From contig NC_092407.1 of assembly GCF_009017415.1 (NCBI RefSeq), positions 558,001 to 622,000 of the forward strand: a DNA stretch of 64,000 bases, written 5' to 3'. How positions within the stretch are numbered: the stretch's first letter is position 1; each line of letters opens with the position of its first letter. The translations under genes and the position numbers were made by a program. This document shows, one piece after another, positions 1-10,975 of this stretch. The stretch comes from Aspergillus flavus. Lineage: Eukaryota; Ascomycota; Eurotiomycetes; Eurotiales; Aspergillaceae. The notes beneath the pieces were generated by a model. The model searched no databases and was not told the DNA's origin. It saw only the letters and a program-made list of their open reading frames with translations.

Positions 1-404
1 TTATAGGATTAGTGGGGCATTCTTCTGCCTTCCATACGTCAAAATGACAGGCAAAAAGCTTCGCTTTGCTATCCAAGCTCAAAAGATAGTCCAGCAACTC
101 TATGTCTTTTAGATTATATATGTATACAAGTTTTGAAAGTACGTCGATTGCCATATAGAATCTCTAATCCATCGTCACATCTACACAAGCATATCTCTAT
201 TTGAATTGCGTAACTCAACTCTACTCGTTCTCTAAAGACAGTTTGGGGGTTCTTGCAACATATCTCTCGCAGGTATTGATTGGTATCGGAATATATCAGA
301 CGAACCAGTATAATTGGACAATGTGACCTTCCGCAACCGGTGGTATGAAATCGTTCTAAATTCCCATTACGGAGAACAGAACGAGAGGAATTAATCTCCA
401 ACAT
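1..404 (-). pseudogene. possible partial or decayed gene at the left edge
   Basis: An ATG at 404 opens a minus-strand frame of 96 codons that ends at a stop at 114-116. A second coding-looking stretch lies at about 105-1 (with segments such as ELLDYLLSLDSKAKLF and CHFDVWKAEECPTNP) and runs off the window edge. Joining them needs an intron of about 37 nt (GTACTT at 142 to AAAAG at 106), which is shorter than normal fungal introns, so either the gene is broken or the join is wrong. I do not recognise the protein. It lies in AT-rich DNA beside an inverted-repeat element, which fits an accessory or decaying gene. Confidence 0.25.
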
Positions 405-718
405 TTAAATTAAAATCATGGAACCAAAGCTTGCTCCACACTTTATCTCAACATCTGCCATGAGTTGTAAGACATACACGCGTCTTTTGCACCTTCAGCG
501 AGGAATGCAAATCCTACATAGTAGGGTAATATAGTTTCATGTCGAAAAGAGCAAAACTAACCCGAACCGGAAGTAAAATCCCCATGCCAGGGGGATCAAT
601 TCTAACTTCAACTGGCCGGAATCTGGAAATCCGTGGGACCCATATCACTGTCATGACACAGTATTTTGGGCCTATTTCGTGTATGACATTACATATATAT
701 AAACTTTCGGAAAAAATA

Positions 719-1010
719 GGGTCTATTCTGACAGTGCACCCACCTACCACCCTGCCTATATAGAGTTTAACTACATAAATTTCTGTAGATTTCTTGCCTG
801 TCGCTCCGGGGGGTACCGGTACCCACGCTCATTTCATTGGCTCCTCAATCCCCTTCAGAGACATCAGGGGAACTCTAACCCCCTACACTCGAGGGCGCTT
901 CTTCCTATAGAAATAAAATAGAATTATATTCATTAGGCTGAGGTTTTATTCTGCTAGACAAAAATTCTATGTAGAAAGGCCGTAGGTGGGTGCCCCTGTC
1001 AGAATAGACC
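719..1010. mobile_element. MITE-like element with terminal inverted repeats
   Basis: The left end (719-747, GGGTCTATTCTGACAGTGCA then CCCACCTAC) is repeated in inverted orientation at 982-1010 with one short indel. Weaker complementarity continues for about 20 bases further inwards on both arms. The element is about 290 bp and AT-rich, has no ORF of its own, and contains the palindrome GGTACCGGTACC near 816-827. This is the structure of a non-autonomous DNA transposon. I could not define a clean target-site duplication, so the exact outer ends are uncertain. Confidence 0.55.
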
Positions 1011-1430
1011 ACCCAAATTATCATAGTGTGATCTGTTTAGTCAAGAGCTGATGTATAGATTAGCCATAGATTAACTACAACCGGGCGTAAAATTATAGTA
1101 TCACACGTAGGAATACTCTATTTTCCTTGGAATAACTATAGCTTCTCCCCGGCCAATATCAAATTACTATACTATTGATAGACGAAAAGTAGGATCTGAT
1201 TTGCGCATATATCTGCAAGGACTATGGTTCAATCATATTCTACCATAGTCGTCCAAAGTAATCATAATGCCATAAAGTCCAAGTTGACTATATAGATATC
1301 ACAGATACCATAGTTATCGGAAACTACCAAGCTTCCAAATGGAATTTTTATAGTTTAGGTCATTGTACCCATAGACATCGATGACACGTCAATTGCGTAT
1401 AGTATTAGTTATTAGAAATTGTACCTCATG

Positions 1431-1757
1431 CTAACTTTCTACCAGCTTATCTGGGTTGAGCTCATGAGTATCCGGTGGAAAGATGTTCATGAAATCATTC
1501 CTTGGTGAAGTTGTGATAGCTTCAACCAATGGTGGTTTATACAACAACTCGATAGTAGCTATAAATATCTTATTGGCCAGCAGGGTTGCTATTATTCGAG
1601 GTGGATGTGAAGTAGAGGTGTAGACATGAGAGGGTCTCAAGTGTCTCTTCGCTTCTCGTGCACCCGCAACATCAAGACAGCACTCAAGGATATTGCCAAA
1701 GTTCTCATTAGTGTATTCCTCACCATATTTCTTAGTAGAACCTCTCAGCTCCACCAA
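1431..1757 (-). CDS. weak hypothetical ORF
   Basis: A 108-codon ORF with ATG at 1757. Its composition is plausible for protein (for example NILECCLDVAGAREAKRH), but no motif or family is recognised. The frame runs from a stop-bounded interval in AT-rich DNA, close to the 3' end of the esterase gene. It may be a gene relic or chance. Confidence 0.15.
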   Translation of the reverse strand: MVELRGSTKKYGEEYTNENFGNILECCLDVAGAREAKRHLRPSHVYTSTSHPPRIIATLLANKIFIATIELLYKPPLVEAITTSPRNDFMNIFPPDTHELNPDKLVES

Positions 1758-1941
1758 TGATCTTCAAATTAGGTTTCAAGTCAGGATAGCTAGATATTTT
1801 GCACGTTATGGCTTGCATAGTAAGATTTGCATGGATTTGACTCTACGAACAGGAGTGCGGATTCATTATTTAGAACCCTTGGGTACCAGAGTGGATATTG
1901 GTCTCTACGACTAAAATACACATCAGTCCGCTTCACAACCA

Positions 1942-3795
1942 TCACATTGTCCTGAAAACACCGAATACCCCGGCCAGCTCGTCGAGCGAGACTGCATGGT
2001 TGCAGTCAAACAAAATGCTTCTGCGATGGCTCTCCCCCTTGTACGGCTCACTCACTAGCCTAGAATCATGCCCTTCGGAGCTTGGCCCATACACCCTAGC
2101 CGTGAAATTGGTAGCGATATCACCATCTGTGACTGCTGGCCACGGGTGGATGCCGTGACAAAACTTGAAGAAGTCTTCTGCAAATGCAGTCGCAACACGT
2201 TGTTGGGAGGGTGTCATGAACTTTTGAAAGTTTTGGGTTAGATATGCAACGTCAAGGATGTGGGTTGCCCTTCCTTTCCAGGGTCCCTCCCATGGATTTC
2301 CTTCATTGAAGTAGTAAACGTGAGAGTTCCCCCTCCAACCCCGTGTGAGAGTCAGAACAGGCGCAAAGAAACAGATATCATTGATGTAATCAAGTACTGC
2401 AGGTAATGCCTCGTCGTCGGACATGCCCCTGCTGATACCATATTCGCTCAGGATGCGTTGCGCCACATCAGGCTGTGATGGTAGTACGTTGTTCATCGCT
2501 GTGGTAAATTTCTCCGCACAGGTTTCCTTTAGGTTTGGCATGATCAATCCTACAATGCTGGCCTAAATCGCATAACAGTGTCAGCTTGTGATAAGCATAT
2601 CGTGACTTCTCAATGAAACAAACTCACATCCATCTGACAGTCGCCGATCATCAGCTCAGTGCACCAATTTCTTTTCTCTGACAAATCAGAAGTTCTATCA
2701 GCTGTTTGAGCATGTGTAGCGGTCGATGCCACCAAGTCACCGTCCACTGCGGGGGCAGCCAGAATTGAGGGAGGCAATGAGGCAATCAGCTCTTGGGCTG
2801 GCTTTTCCAGCAGAGCCTGGATCCTCTCCTCTGTGCTCGCACTTTCTAAACCCAGTGCCAATATCGCTTGCCTATAATTCTGCTCATGAATGTCATACGG
2901 TAAAGCTTGAGTGAAGAGGTAACTGCCACTCATCGCAATGGCTCTCTTGAAAAGAGCAACTTCGGACTTTAGATGATATGTCACCGATGCTAGCAAGCGT
3001 TAGTCCTAGTATCTAAGTCGAAGTGCATCGCTAGCCATACCTGCACCAGCGCTTTCTCCAGCTGCTGTAACATTGTCTGGATCTCCGCCAAAATCTTCAA
3101 TGTGCCTTCGCACCCATTCAAGTGCGACTCTTTGGTCCCGTAGACCGTTGTTAGCTTTATAACCGGCCTTTCGAAGCTCGTCGGAAGTCAAGAATCCAAA
3201 CACCCCCAGCCGATAGCTTATCGATTTGAGTTAGTTCAAAATATTCCCTGAAATGTGGGTTTCGGATAGCCTTACTTGATCGAGACCGCGATAACGGGCA
3301 AGTTCTTGTCAGCGGACAGTTTTACAAAACGCTTAAACTCAAGTTGCGGCCATGAATTGGCTCCAATCTGCAGACCTCCGCCATGAATAAAGAAAAACAC
3401 CGGAAGTTTCGACGATGCGGTAGTGCCCTCGGGAACAGCGATGTTTAAATTGAGGCAGTCGATGCCCGACTGCGTGAGCTCTTTGGCGGCCAGTTTATGC
3501 TGTATGGCGGCCAGCTCTACTTCACATCCAAACGAAGGTGAGATAGCTGTTGGTCTATGTAAGGTTATTTCATGTTAGCTTTAAGGAAGGAAAAGAGAAT
3601 ATAGATTTCTATTTAATTCTCGTACCCGTCCTTTGTCGCATCGAGAGTGTCGCCATCGCGCTTCTCCACGAGTTGTGCATCGGCAAGTCTGTCTTCTAGG
3701 GTAGCGTATTTGATCCCCAGGAATTGTGTTACGCCTTCGGCGACCTTGCCCCGGATCTGCCCCAAATGCTTCGTTTGGATGGTTGTTGTAGCCAT
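1942..3795 (-). CDS. type-B carboxylesterase/lipase family protein
   Basis: Alpha/beta hydrolase of the carboxylesterase type-B family, predicted to hydrolyse carboxylic esters. Five exons: 3795-3626, 3554-3276, 3216-3041, 2989-2628, 2562-1942 (1608 nt, 535 aa, usual family length). Evidence: an N-terminal region with QGxxxFLGIKYA; an oxyanion-hole motif HGGGLQIG; NYRLGVFGF, whose Asn codon is restored exactly by splicing; a nucleophile elbow GESAG (Ser205) after GGDPDNVT; and a C-terminal THILDVAYL that probably holds the catalytic His. The start ATG is followed directly by TTT repeats and no signal peptide is evident, so the enzyme is probably intracellular. It stands alone next to AT-rich accessory DNA and a MITE-like element. 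The substrate cannot be told from sequence. Confidence 0.9.
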
Positions 3796-5145
3796 TTTTG
3801 AACAATTATGGTGGGATGAGTAACTTTACAAAGAAAAAGTAGGTGAAGTGGGGGTTCAGGGTCAGTTCAGATTAAATTTATAGTTGGTCCAGAGCTAAAT
3901 AAGTAGTATGGATCTAATCAACTTAGACTACTTATGCACCTTTGAGACCACATCGGAAACTAAATCATACCCCATGTTCCGGTCTTCCGATTACTAAAGT
4001 TCCATGTCAATTACCCCGGGAGGTGGAATTAAGCTTATTTGTACATATTATATGATGCTTTGATTTCTAACAGGTTTCAAACAGGAACAAAGACTATGGA
4101 TGACACGTTCGTCAAACAGCCAAACTCATTAATGACTGAGTCGGCTTATCCGATTACAACTACCGTTCAGCACTCCAACCTCGGGCAATCAAAATGTGGG
4201 GATTATGTGGGAGGAAAAAGGCGGGGGGTTGACGAGGTGATTTTCATGACACGAAAGTTTTATAGAGCTACTAAAGCTGGAAGCATAAAGCCTAATTTCT
4301 TGCATGAAGAAATTGTGCGATACTTGTAGCTCTACAGACTCGCTGGGAAACCATCTATTAAATTGCTTAATGTTCCTCTCCAACCACCTATTCAATAGGC
4401 GGATTTAGGCAAGTGCCTTGGCCCGAATGGTTAGGAAAATTGCGAAGGTACGCAGGCTATCCCTGGCATGGGTATCAAGCACCGAAACTTAAGACTCGGC
4501 CGAAGGTACGGAACGGTCGTATGTATCCATCTATTTTAGTCACTCATTGATTCCCTGCATATAGATTGTAAAATGTAGAAGCGCAGGCTTTACTGATGTT
4601 GCGTTAGCTGCTAATTCACCAGGTAGGTTAGTTAACCTTTTTCTGGAGAAGATATCCGACAAATTGGAAGGCACCCTATCTTCCGTCTGATAATTCACAA
4701 GGGATACATTCGATAGACATAAGTGTCGTAGTAAAACCCTCGGATGGACTTTCGGCCGTAAGTTCTTGGGAGACCGTAGGATGACAGTGGCGTTTGTCAC
4801 CTATACCTATACCTTGTGACCTGCCATGCAACCAAATCCAAGAGTGAAGTTTGGTATTGGAGTTCAGAATTCAGTATTCCCTGTAGAGATGCCTCATCCG
4901 GTTGTGGTGCCAAGCTGATCATAGATGACGCTCACTGTGAAGGTTAAATGTCTCAGAATATTCCAAAAAAGAGAAGAAGAAGAAAAGACAAAGTTCATCT
5001 GACGTAGACAAGACTCTTCGATAATTCAATAAGGTCCATCTTCGATTTCCCTCGGTGCCACCAACGATGCTATAGAAAGAAACGCCTTATTCAATGCAGA
5101 ATGCTTATAGTTTATAGGGTCGAGATGCAGGGAAGAAACGCTAGC
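3796..5145. other. intergenic region without a supported gene
   Basis: 1.35 kb between the 5' end of the esterase gene and the 3' end of the TPR gene. Short ORFs occur (plus 4039-4329, minus 4540-4800) but have no motif, splice support or recognisable composition. A 10-base word CGAAGGTACG occurs twice near 4443 and 4500. Nothing else stands out. Confidence 0.5.
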
Positions 5146-6087
5146 TTAAGATTGGAAGTTCATGCTATATCCACCCGTATTCGGATCCTGGGTGAATTTG
5201 AAATTATCGGTCGAAAGCCCAAATGGTTTAAGGATTCCGTTACCCAGCTAGAGTATTGGTTAGCGTGAATGATACCGATTTTAATCCGAGGAAGGTCAGG
5301 CTCACATCTTTCAATTTGCCCATCATCTCCGCCATTTCTTTTTCTCTTGCCTTGGCTATCTTATCCGGAAGCTCCCGGAGAGCCTTTTGCACAATGCGCC
5401 TATCATCGAGCGGTAGATTTTCCATACTGGCAAGTAACTTGTAGTCTTCTTCGGCTCCTTGCAGGTTCCCCCATCCGCTAAGCTGCGACTTTGCTCGTGC
5501 ACGTCGCATAAGTGCCTTTGCCCGAATCCGCATAACGTCATTCTTCCTTTCGTCAACCTTCTGCAACCGCTTGAGCTCTTCTTGTTCTGCCTCTTCATCA
5601 TCACCTGTTATCTCCACCACGGAATCTGTCGAGCCCGACTCTTGCTGCTTTTCTTGGGGAGCATCCGTCCTCTCAGTCGCCGATGGGACCACTTTCTCTA
5701 GACAGTCGAGACATGCTGTTGCTGAATCAACAGAGGCTTTCCAGTCTTCCAGCTTCAGGTAGCACGCAGCCATATTACTCCGTAGCACGGCGACTTCGTA
5801 ATCGAGGTAATTCGGACACGAGGCAAGGGCACGATCGTAGCAGGATATCGCTTGGTCATAGCAAGCCGCGGTAAATAGTTTATTAGCTTCAGCTTTTATA
5901 GAGTGAGATTCCTCTAGGAGTTGCTATTGACGATCATATGTAAGCATGATAGCTTCTCCATGACGAAAAGACACAGTAAACTCACAGCTTCTTCCTCAGC
6001 AGGAAATCTAGCATCATGAAAGACATCCTCTTCTTCACTCTCGCTCCCTATATTGTCCGCGCGTTCCTTAGGCGTATTGCTTGACAT
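5146..6087 (-). CDS. TPR-repeat protein, TTC1-like
   Basis: Small tetratricopeptide protein of the TTC1 type, a family of adaptor or co-chaperone-like proteins. Three exons: 6087-5986, 5923-5306, 5247-5146 (822 nt, 273 aa). The N-terminus is acidic ([20 protein letters not shown]). TPR helices follow from about residue 36: [20 protein letters not shown], then [14 protein letters not shown] and a third motif [15 protein letters not shown]. An acidic insert lies between repeats. The conserved tail [18 protein letters not shown] is only obtained by splicing out 5305-5248; without it the frame runs into an unrelated tail. The gene is divergent from the HAD phosphatase, with 311 bp between the start codons. 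Confidence 0.85.
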
Positions 6088-6398
6088 TTTGGGTATATAC
6101 AGCTATTCGCACAACCCTTGAGATGGGCGTTCGGCAGTGTTAGTAGATCAACTACACCGCTGCCGTTCCCGCAGCTTATAATGAGATAGGCTTCGGAGCG
6201 GGACGATAACCCGTTCACCGATTGGCTCGGTCATATCAGTCTTTAGCCTCAGGCATCACATTCCATTGTTATCCTTTCCATCCTTGCCCCGCCATTGTCA
6301 AGAATCCTTCTATCAATTTGCGGAGTAGAGACAATTGATCTACCACACTTTACATCCACATCGCAGTTCGCATATAGGCACTATATCCCGGTCGCAAA
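6088..6398. promoter_or_regulatory. shared divergent promoter, TPR gene / HAD gene
   Basis: 311 bp separate two outward-pointing start codons (6087 minus, 6399 plus). The interval must hold both 5' leaders and promoters. No clear TATA box was seen. A CT-rich stretch precedes the plus-strand start. Confidence 0.5.
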
Positions 6399-7441
6399 AT
6401 GACTAACTCTACTCCAAGGTAAGTTCTACCTACCATCGTTAAGTAAACAGACAACCGAAACTAACAAACGCAAGTCTGCCCCCCGTGCGGGCATGTCTCT
6501 TCGATATGGACGGGCTCCTCATTGACTCGGAGGACAAATACACCGCCATTACAAACTCCATTCTGCACGAATATGGAAAGCCCTCACTGCCATGGTCCAT
6601 CAAGGCTCAGCTTCAGGGCCGCCCGCAACCTGAGGTACGTTGAATCGTCACATGCGACGCCTTCAATCGCACGGATTACCCCACAATGCCCGCAAAACAA
6701 TACCAATATCACTCTAGCTCATACCTTCGAAACAACCAGGCATTCAAAATCTTCTACGACTGGGCGCAACTCCCCATCTCACCGGAAGAATATGCCGCGA
6801 AACAAGCCGCCCTGCAGAGCAAATACTTCCCCGAGTCGCAACCTCTGCCCGGCGTGCGCGAACTCCTGAACAAACTTCTCTCAACGCAGAAAACTGATAA
6901 GCCCGTTTACATCGCATTGGCTACCTCGTCGCACAGCAGGAACTACAAGCTGAAGTCGGACCATCTGCAGGATCTCTTCGCGGCGTTCCCCGAATCCCAG
7001 CGTGTTCTGGGTGATGATCCTAGGATTGGGAAGGGAAGGGGCAAGCCCTTGCCGGATATTTACTTGCTTGCGTTAGAGACTATTAATTCTAATTTACGGC
7101 AGAAGGGGGAGAAGGAAATCACGCCCGAGGAGTGTCTTGTTTTTGAGGACGCCGTTCCTGGGGTTGAGGCGGGAAGAAGAGCTGGTATGAGAGTCGTTTG
7201 GTGCCCTCATCCTGGCTTGTTGGGGGCTTACAAAGGCCGGGAGGCTGAGGTTTTGGCTGGTTTGACTGGTGAACATAAAGAGGAGGAGAAGTCTACGGCT
7301 GAACATGAGGCGGATGAGCTCGTTGCAGGTAGATTGGGGCGGAGCTCGGGGAAACCTGGCCAGCTTAACGATGGGCTTGGGGATTTGGTTCCTACTTTGG
7401 AAGACTTCCCTTACGAGAAATATGGCATTCAACCTGCATAG
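6399..7441 (+). CDS. HAD-superfamily phosphatase (GS1 / pseudouridine 5'-phosphatase-like)
   Basis: Haloacid-dehalogenase-type phosphohydrolase of the subgroup containing GS1/HDHD1 pseudouridine-5'-phosphatase and yeast DOG/glycerol-3-phosphatases. Exons 6399-6418, 6475-6634, 6740-7441 (882 nt, 293 aa). All four HAD motifs are visible: I, CLFDMDGLLIDSE (residues 12-24, nucleophile Asp and general acid Asp); II, LATSSH; III, Lys in GKPLPDIYLLAL; IV, CLVFEDAVPGVEAGRRAGM with the Mg-binding acidic pair. The first exon carries only six codons. The tail has an acidic KEEEKSTAEHEADE stretch. It is a soluble enzyme; the substrate is probably a small phosphorylated sugar or nucleoside, but this is inference. 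Confidence 0.9.
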
Positions 7442-8067
7442 ACTAGTGGATAGAAGCACTAACTTGATTACTAGGGCTTGAAACTGTACATGAAATCCAA
7501 GATACCCATGTGGTGTTGCATGAATCATAGTTATCTCCAGAGGATACCAAACGAAATAAAAGAAAGCATAGCTTCAGTAGGAGTATCCTTAAATTGATAT
7601 CGTCACAAGAGTAAGACGACCCTGGGAAGAGTTGAATCAACAACAACCAAGTTTTCACACTAATCGACCGGCAGATGACAAGGTGATGCAGATCATATGG
7701 TGCCCAACTACTAGGCAAGAAAGTCCACTGAGAGAAAGAGACGTAGTTAATGATGAATTCCAGTCAGCGTATCATTCCGTCATAGAGGTCCTAAAGTCCA
7801 TCCTAAAGTCCATGGCACCCAACTTGATATTCATTTTCGTAATGCCAGTTTCCAAAACAGAACGCAAAGAGAAAACAGGCAGCAAGGGAAGATAGAAAAT
7901 GTTGCCGGGGAGTTGATCCGCTGAGACGGTAGGAACGGACAAGCAAAAAGCAACAAAAGAAACGTAAAAGAGAAGAAAAATAGTTAGCACGAGGGGAATT
8001 ACAAAGCTAGGGAATGATTAGCTTCATACGTTCTTCGAAGCGAGCCTTTCTCGGGAACAATATCGGT
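7442..8067. other. convergent 3' intergenic region
   Basis: 625 bp between two convergent stop codons. Small ORFs on both strands show no motif. It probably holds the two 3' UTRs. Confidence 0.5.
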
Positions 8068-9865
8068 CTAGCGCTGGCGCTTCTCAGGAGAAGAGGCCTC
8101 GTAGTCACCCATGGGACGCTTCCGGCTGGTACCAAAGTTGTTAGAGCTGCCACGAGTGTGGTAAGGCATGTTTGGATTCATCATTATAGGCCTTGGGTGG
8201 GAAGTGGGCGCAGTCATCCGGCGATTGTGGAGGTGCGACATAGCAACGTTTCCCATCATAGGGGTAGAAGAATACTGCTGGGCAGCTGCTGTATATGTTG
8301 GAGTCGGCGTACCAATGCTAAGCATGGGAGAGGAGCTCATTTGCTCGGCTTTCACCATCCGAGAGAGGCCGTCAGGGGTGAGTGTTCCAACTTCAACACC
8401 AGTGCTAGAGCTTGCTGGGGTATCTGAAGGAGCTTCATCTGTGGGTGGGGTAACGGCTTTAGCAGCTTTGCCAGACCTCTTCTTGGCACCAGGCTTTCTG
8501 GTACCGAGGACTTGCTTTCCTGCATTCATCACTTCTCCTTTGCGCTTGTTCAACAGCCTGTTTGCAACCACGCGTTTCTCCGCCTGAACAGGATCATCAA
8601 CAAAATGGTAGACGTAAAGCGGGTCAAGGAGATGCTTGCATATTGTCTTGTGAAGCATGAGACATTCGATGACCTTGTCAATCCTAGTGGCAAATGTCAC
8701 TATCTCATGGTTCTTCGGTTTGACATCGAAGGCACTCAACAATGGACCAAAAGTGTGTCGTTCAATGGCAGTTTCCTCGAATTACGTTAGCAATGTCGCA
8801 TGGATGCGGCATTTCTTACTTACCAAGACCTGCCAGCATGCAGCCTCCATTCGCCGATCGCTGTATCTACCTTCTTTGAAAGGCTTGATCATAGGTTTGT
8901 TGTCCTGCGCACGATGGGTACTTGCCATAGCGTTACACATCTGTTTGACGATTGCCCGCTTCTGTACCTGAGTACGGGGAATGGTGGGATCTTCCGGAAG
9001 TCGGACGCTGGGGCGCTGAGATTCATTGGCCTCTTCCAGAGATGCGTAATATGTGTCGACGTCGACATTGTTGTTCAGGGGATCCATGAGCTTTTGATAG
9101 TCCCGAATAATTGGTGGTACATTTACATCGGTGAACGTTGCTTCTGGTTCGTGACCGCTGTTCAGGGGTGCAGAGGTGGGTAGTGAAGAAGGGCGTGCAC
9201 CACCCCCAAGCTCACCACCGCCGACATTGTTGCCCAGGGCAGGAGCAGACAAATTGCGAGGGAAATTGGTGTTACCGTATGATGGTAAGTCGACATATGT
9301 TCTGCTCGCGGGGCTATTGTTAGAACTGTCGTAGCTTGCACTGCCTGTCATAATGCCTAAACGCAAATAGGGAGGGCTAGAACCGAGTTCAGGACCAGAT
9401 GCAGAAGCTCCTGAGCTGATTGCGAAGTCCTCAGCACTGCTAGATGTATCAGCAAGAAATACACATCACTATTATATACGATGGATACAACATACTCTGC
9501 ACCACCACCAGTACGCGAGATCCTGTTCCCAGCATGCATACCAGTCATCGGCATCATAGCGGTCGAGCGACTTCTCGTAGGCATGCTATGAGCTCCGCTA
9601 AAAATGTCAGGATGAGAGACCTCCAACGTATCTTCCACAGATGCTCCATTCACGAACCCGCCAGATGCCCAGCTGCTATAGCAAATATTTAGTAGTCTAT
9701 AGCCACTGGCTCCCTGACGTCACTGCAAACTTACGTGTCATTGCTCGTGAGAAAGCCATTATAGCCAAGGTCAGCGTTCAAGGCAGGGTTTGAAGTGTGC
9801 GGTTGATCCAGGTGCAATAGCTGCTGCTCCCAATCTTGGTAATACCACTCCGTAAAATGAGCCAT
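8068..9865 (-). CDS. conserved fungal protein of unknown function, probably nuclear
   Basis: I do not recognise the family. Exons 9865-9735, 9675-9496, 9439-8824, 8775-8068 (1635 nt, 544 aa). Residues 1-200 are Ser/Gly/Asn-rich and low complexity. A compact, charged middle (about 200-400) contains IIRDYQKLMDPLNNN, RTQVQKRAIVKQMCNAM and PMIKPFKEGRYSDRRMEAAC, then FGPLLSAFDVKPKNHEIV and DPLYVYHFVDDPVQAEKR. It is followed by a basic segment (KPGAKKRSGKAAK, nuclear-localisation-like) and a disordered tail ending SPEKRQR. This layout suits a nuclear regulator, but no DNA-binding domain is evident. All three introns restore a single frame. The start context lies in an otherwise empty 1.1 kb upstream region, compatible with a long 5' leader. 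Confidence 0.8.
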
Positions 9866-10975
9866 CGTGAAGTTTATCAAAGGACAACAGATGGTTGCAG
9901 CCACCCAATTCCAGGGGAAAAAAGCTCAGCACAGAATTCCAGGAATGGTGGGAGATTCACGAGGTTGGAAGGAAGAAAGAAGCAAAGAGAGGAAGAGGCT
10001 TTGGGAGAGAGAGAATCATCTGAATTTAGTAGAATAGAAGGAAGACATCCATACATCAAATGAGTGAGATAGTATAGAACCAGTGAAGACAGTGTCTGTG
10101 AAGCATTAGCCTCATTGAGAGGGAATAGGAAATGAATAGGAATGCCTAGGAATGGAGGTGGGGATCAAGGTGCGAATGGGGAGGCCATTCATCAAAGAAG
10201 TTGTATTTAAGCAAAAATGTGAATTGCACACGGGGAAGATGCCGCGCTTCTGTTGGTCTGGAAACTGATGATATTCCCAAAGGGGAAAACAATCAGAGTG
10301 ACTGTCAACAACCCCTCGTTTCACATCAATGCAGGAACAATAGGGCCCAGGGGTCCTTATTCAGGGCTAACAGAATTCACCATGTCAACCAAAAGGGCCA
10401 ATGTTATCCAGTAACCAAAACAGTGAAGAACAGGAAGTATGTATTGGTCCTAGTCTTAACAGTCCACAAGTCGATTGTCTTCAGCTGACAATGGCACTGT
10501 TGCATTGAGATATCCAGAAACAATGAATTTGTTGACCGGCATATAAACGCCTCTAAGCTGCGTCAACCCTATTCCCGTCGCTATATATGTCGATCCAGCT
10601 ACATTAGCCTTGCTGATAGGATCCAGTGGGCAAAAGTCACTTGATTATTTAGAAAACGGACAGATATTGAGAAGTCAACTTGCCTAATCCTATGACCCCA
10701 TTGGGAACCGCATAATGCCTTAAAAAGTTCCTTTCACCTGAAAAGAACTTCTAGGACCATCTGACTCGGAGCTAATGGTAGCCTACTATCAATTCCCTGA
10801 CTGCTCCGAGATAGACGTCCGAGAAGTTTCGGTGACTTTTCTTTGATGGCCCCCTATCCCTTCCCCACCATCCCACCCATGATAATGGCTCATAGCAGTG
10901 GTTTCCATTTTCAAAATATGTGATCCGTCCCGCATACAGTTGGAGTGAATGAAGTTGGAAGAAACTGACTCATAT
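9866..10975. other. 1.1 kb upstream region of the unknown nuclear protein gene
   Basis: No supported gene. The part next to the start codon (9900-10060) is purine-rich on the plus strand, that is, pyrimidine-rich on the coding strand of the gene at 9865. This is typical of fungal 5' leaders. Short ORFs show no motif. Confidence 0.45.

Larger units (their letters stand above)
405..1941. other. AT-rich intergenic DNA around the MITE-like element
   Basis: Apart from the inverted-repeat element and a weak minus-strand ORF at 1431-1757, this 1.5 kb shows many short A/T-rich stretches, frequent stops in all frames and no recognisable gene. Confidence 0.5.

Noticed and set aside
4039..4329. 96-codon plus-strand ORF
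   Set aside because: No motif, no splice logic, AT-rich chance composition in an intergenic region.
8068..9865. Assignment of the unknown protein to the Medusa (MedA) regulator family
   Set aside because: The conserved MedA-type C-terminal domain motifs I would expect are not present, so only general features are stated.
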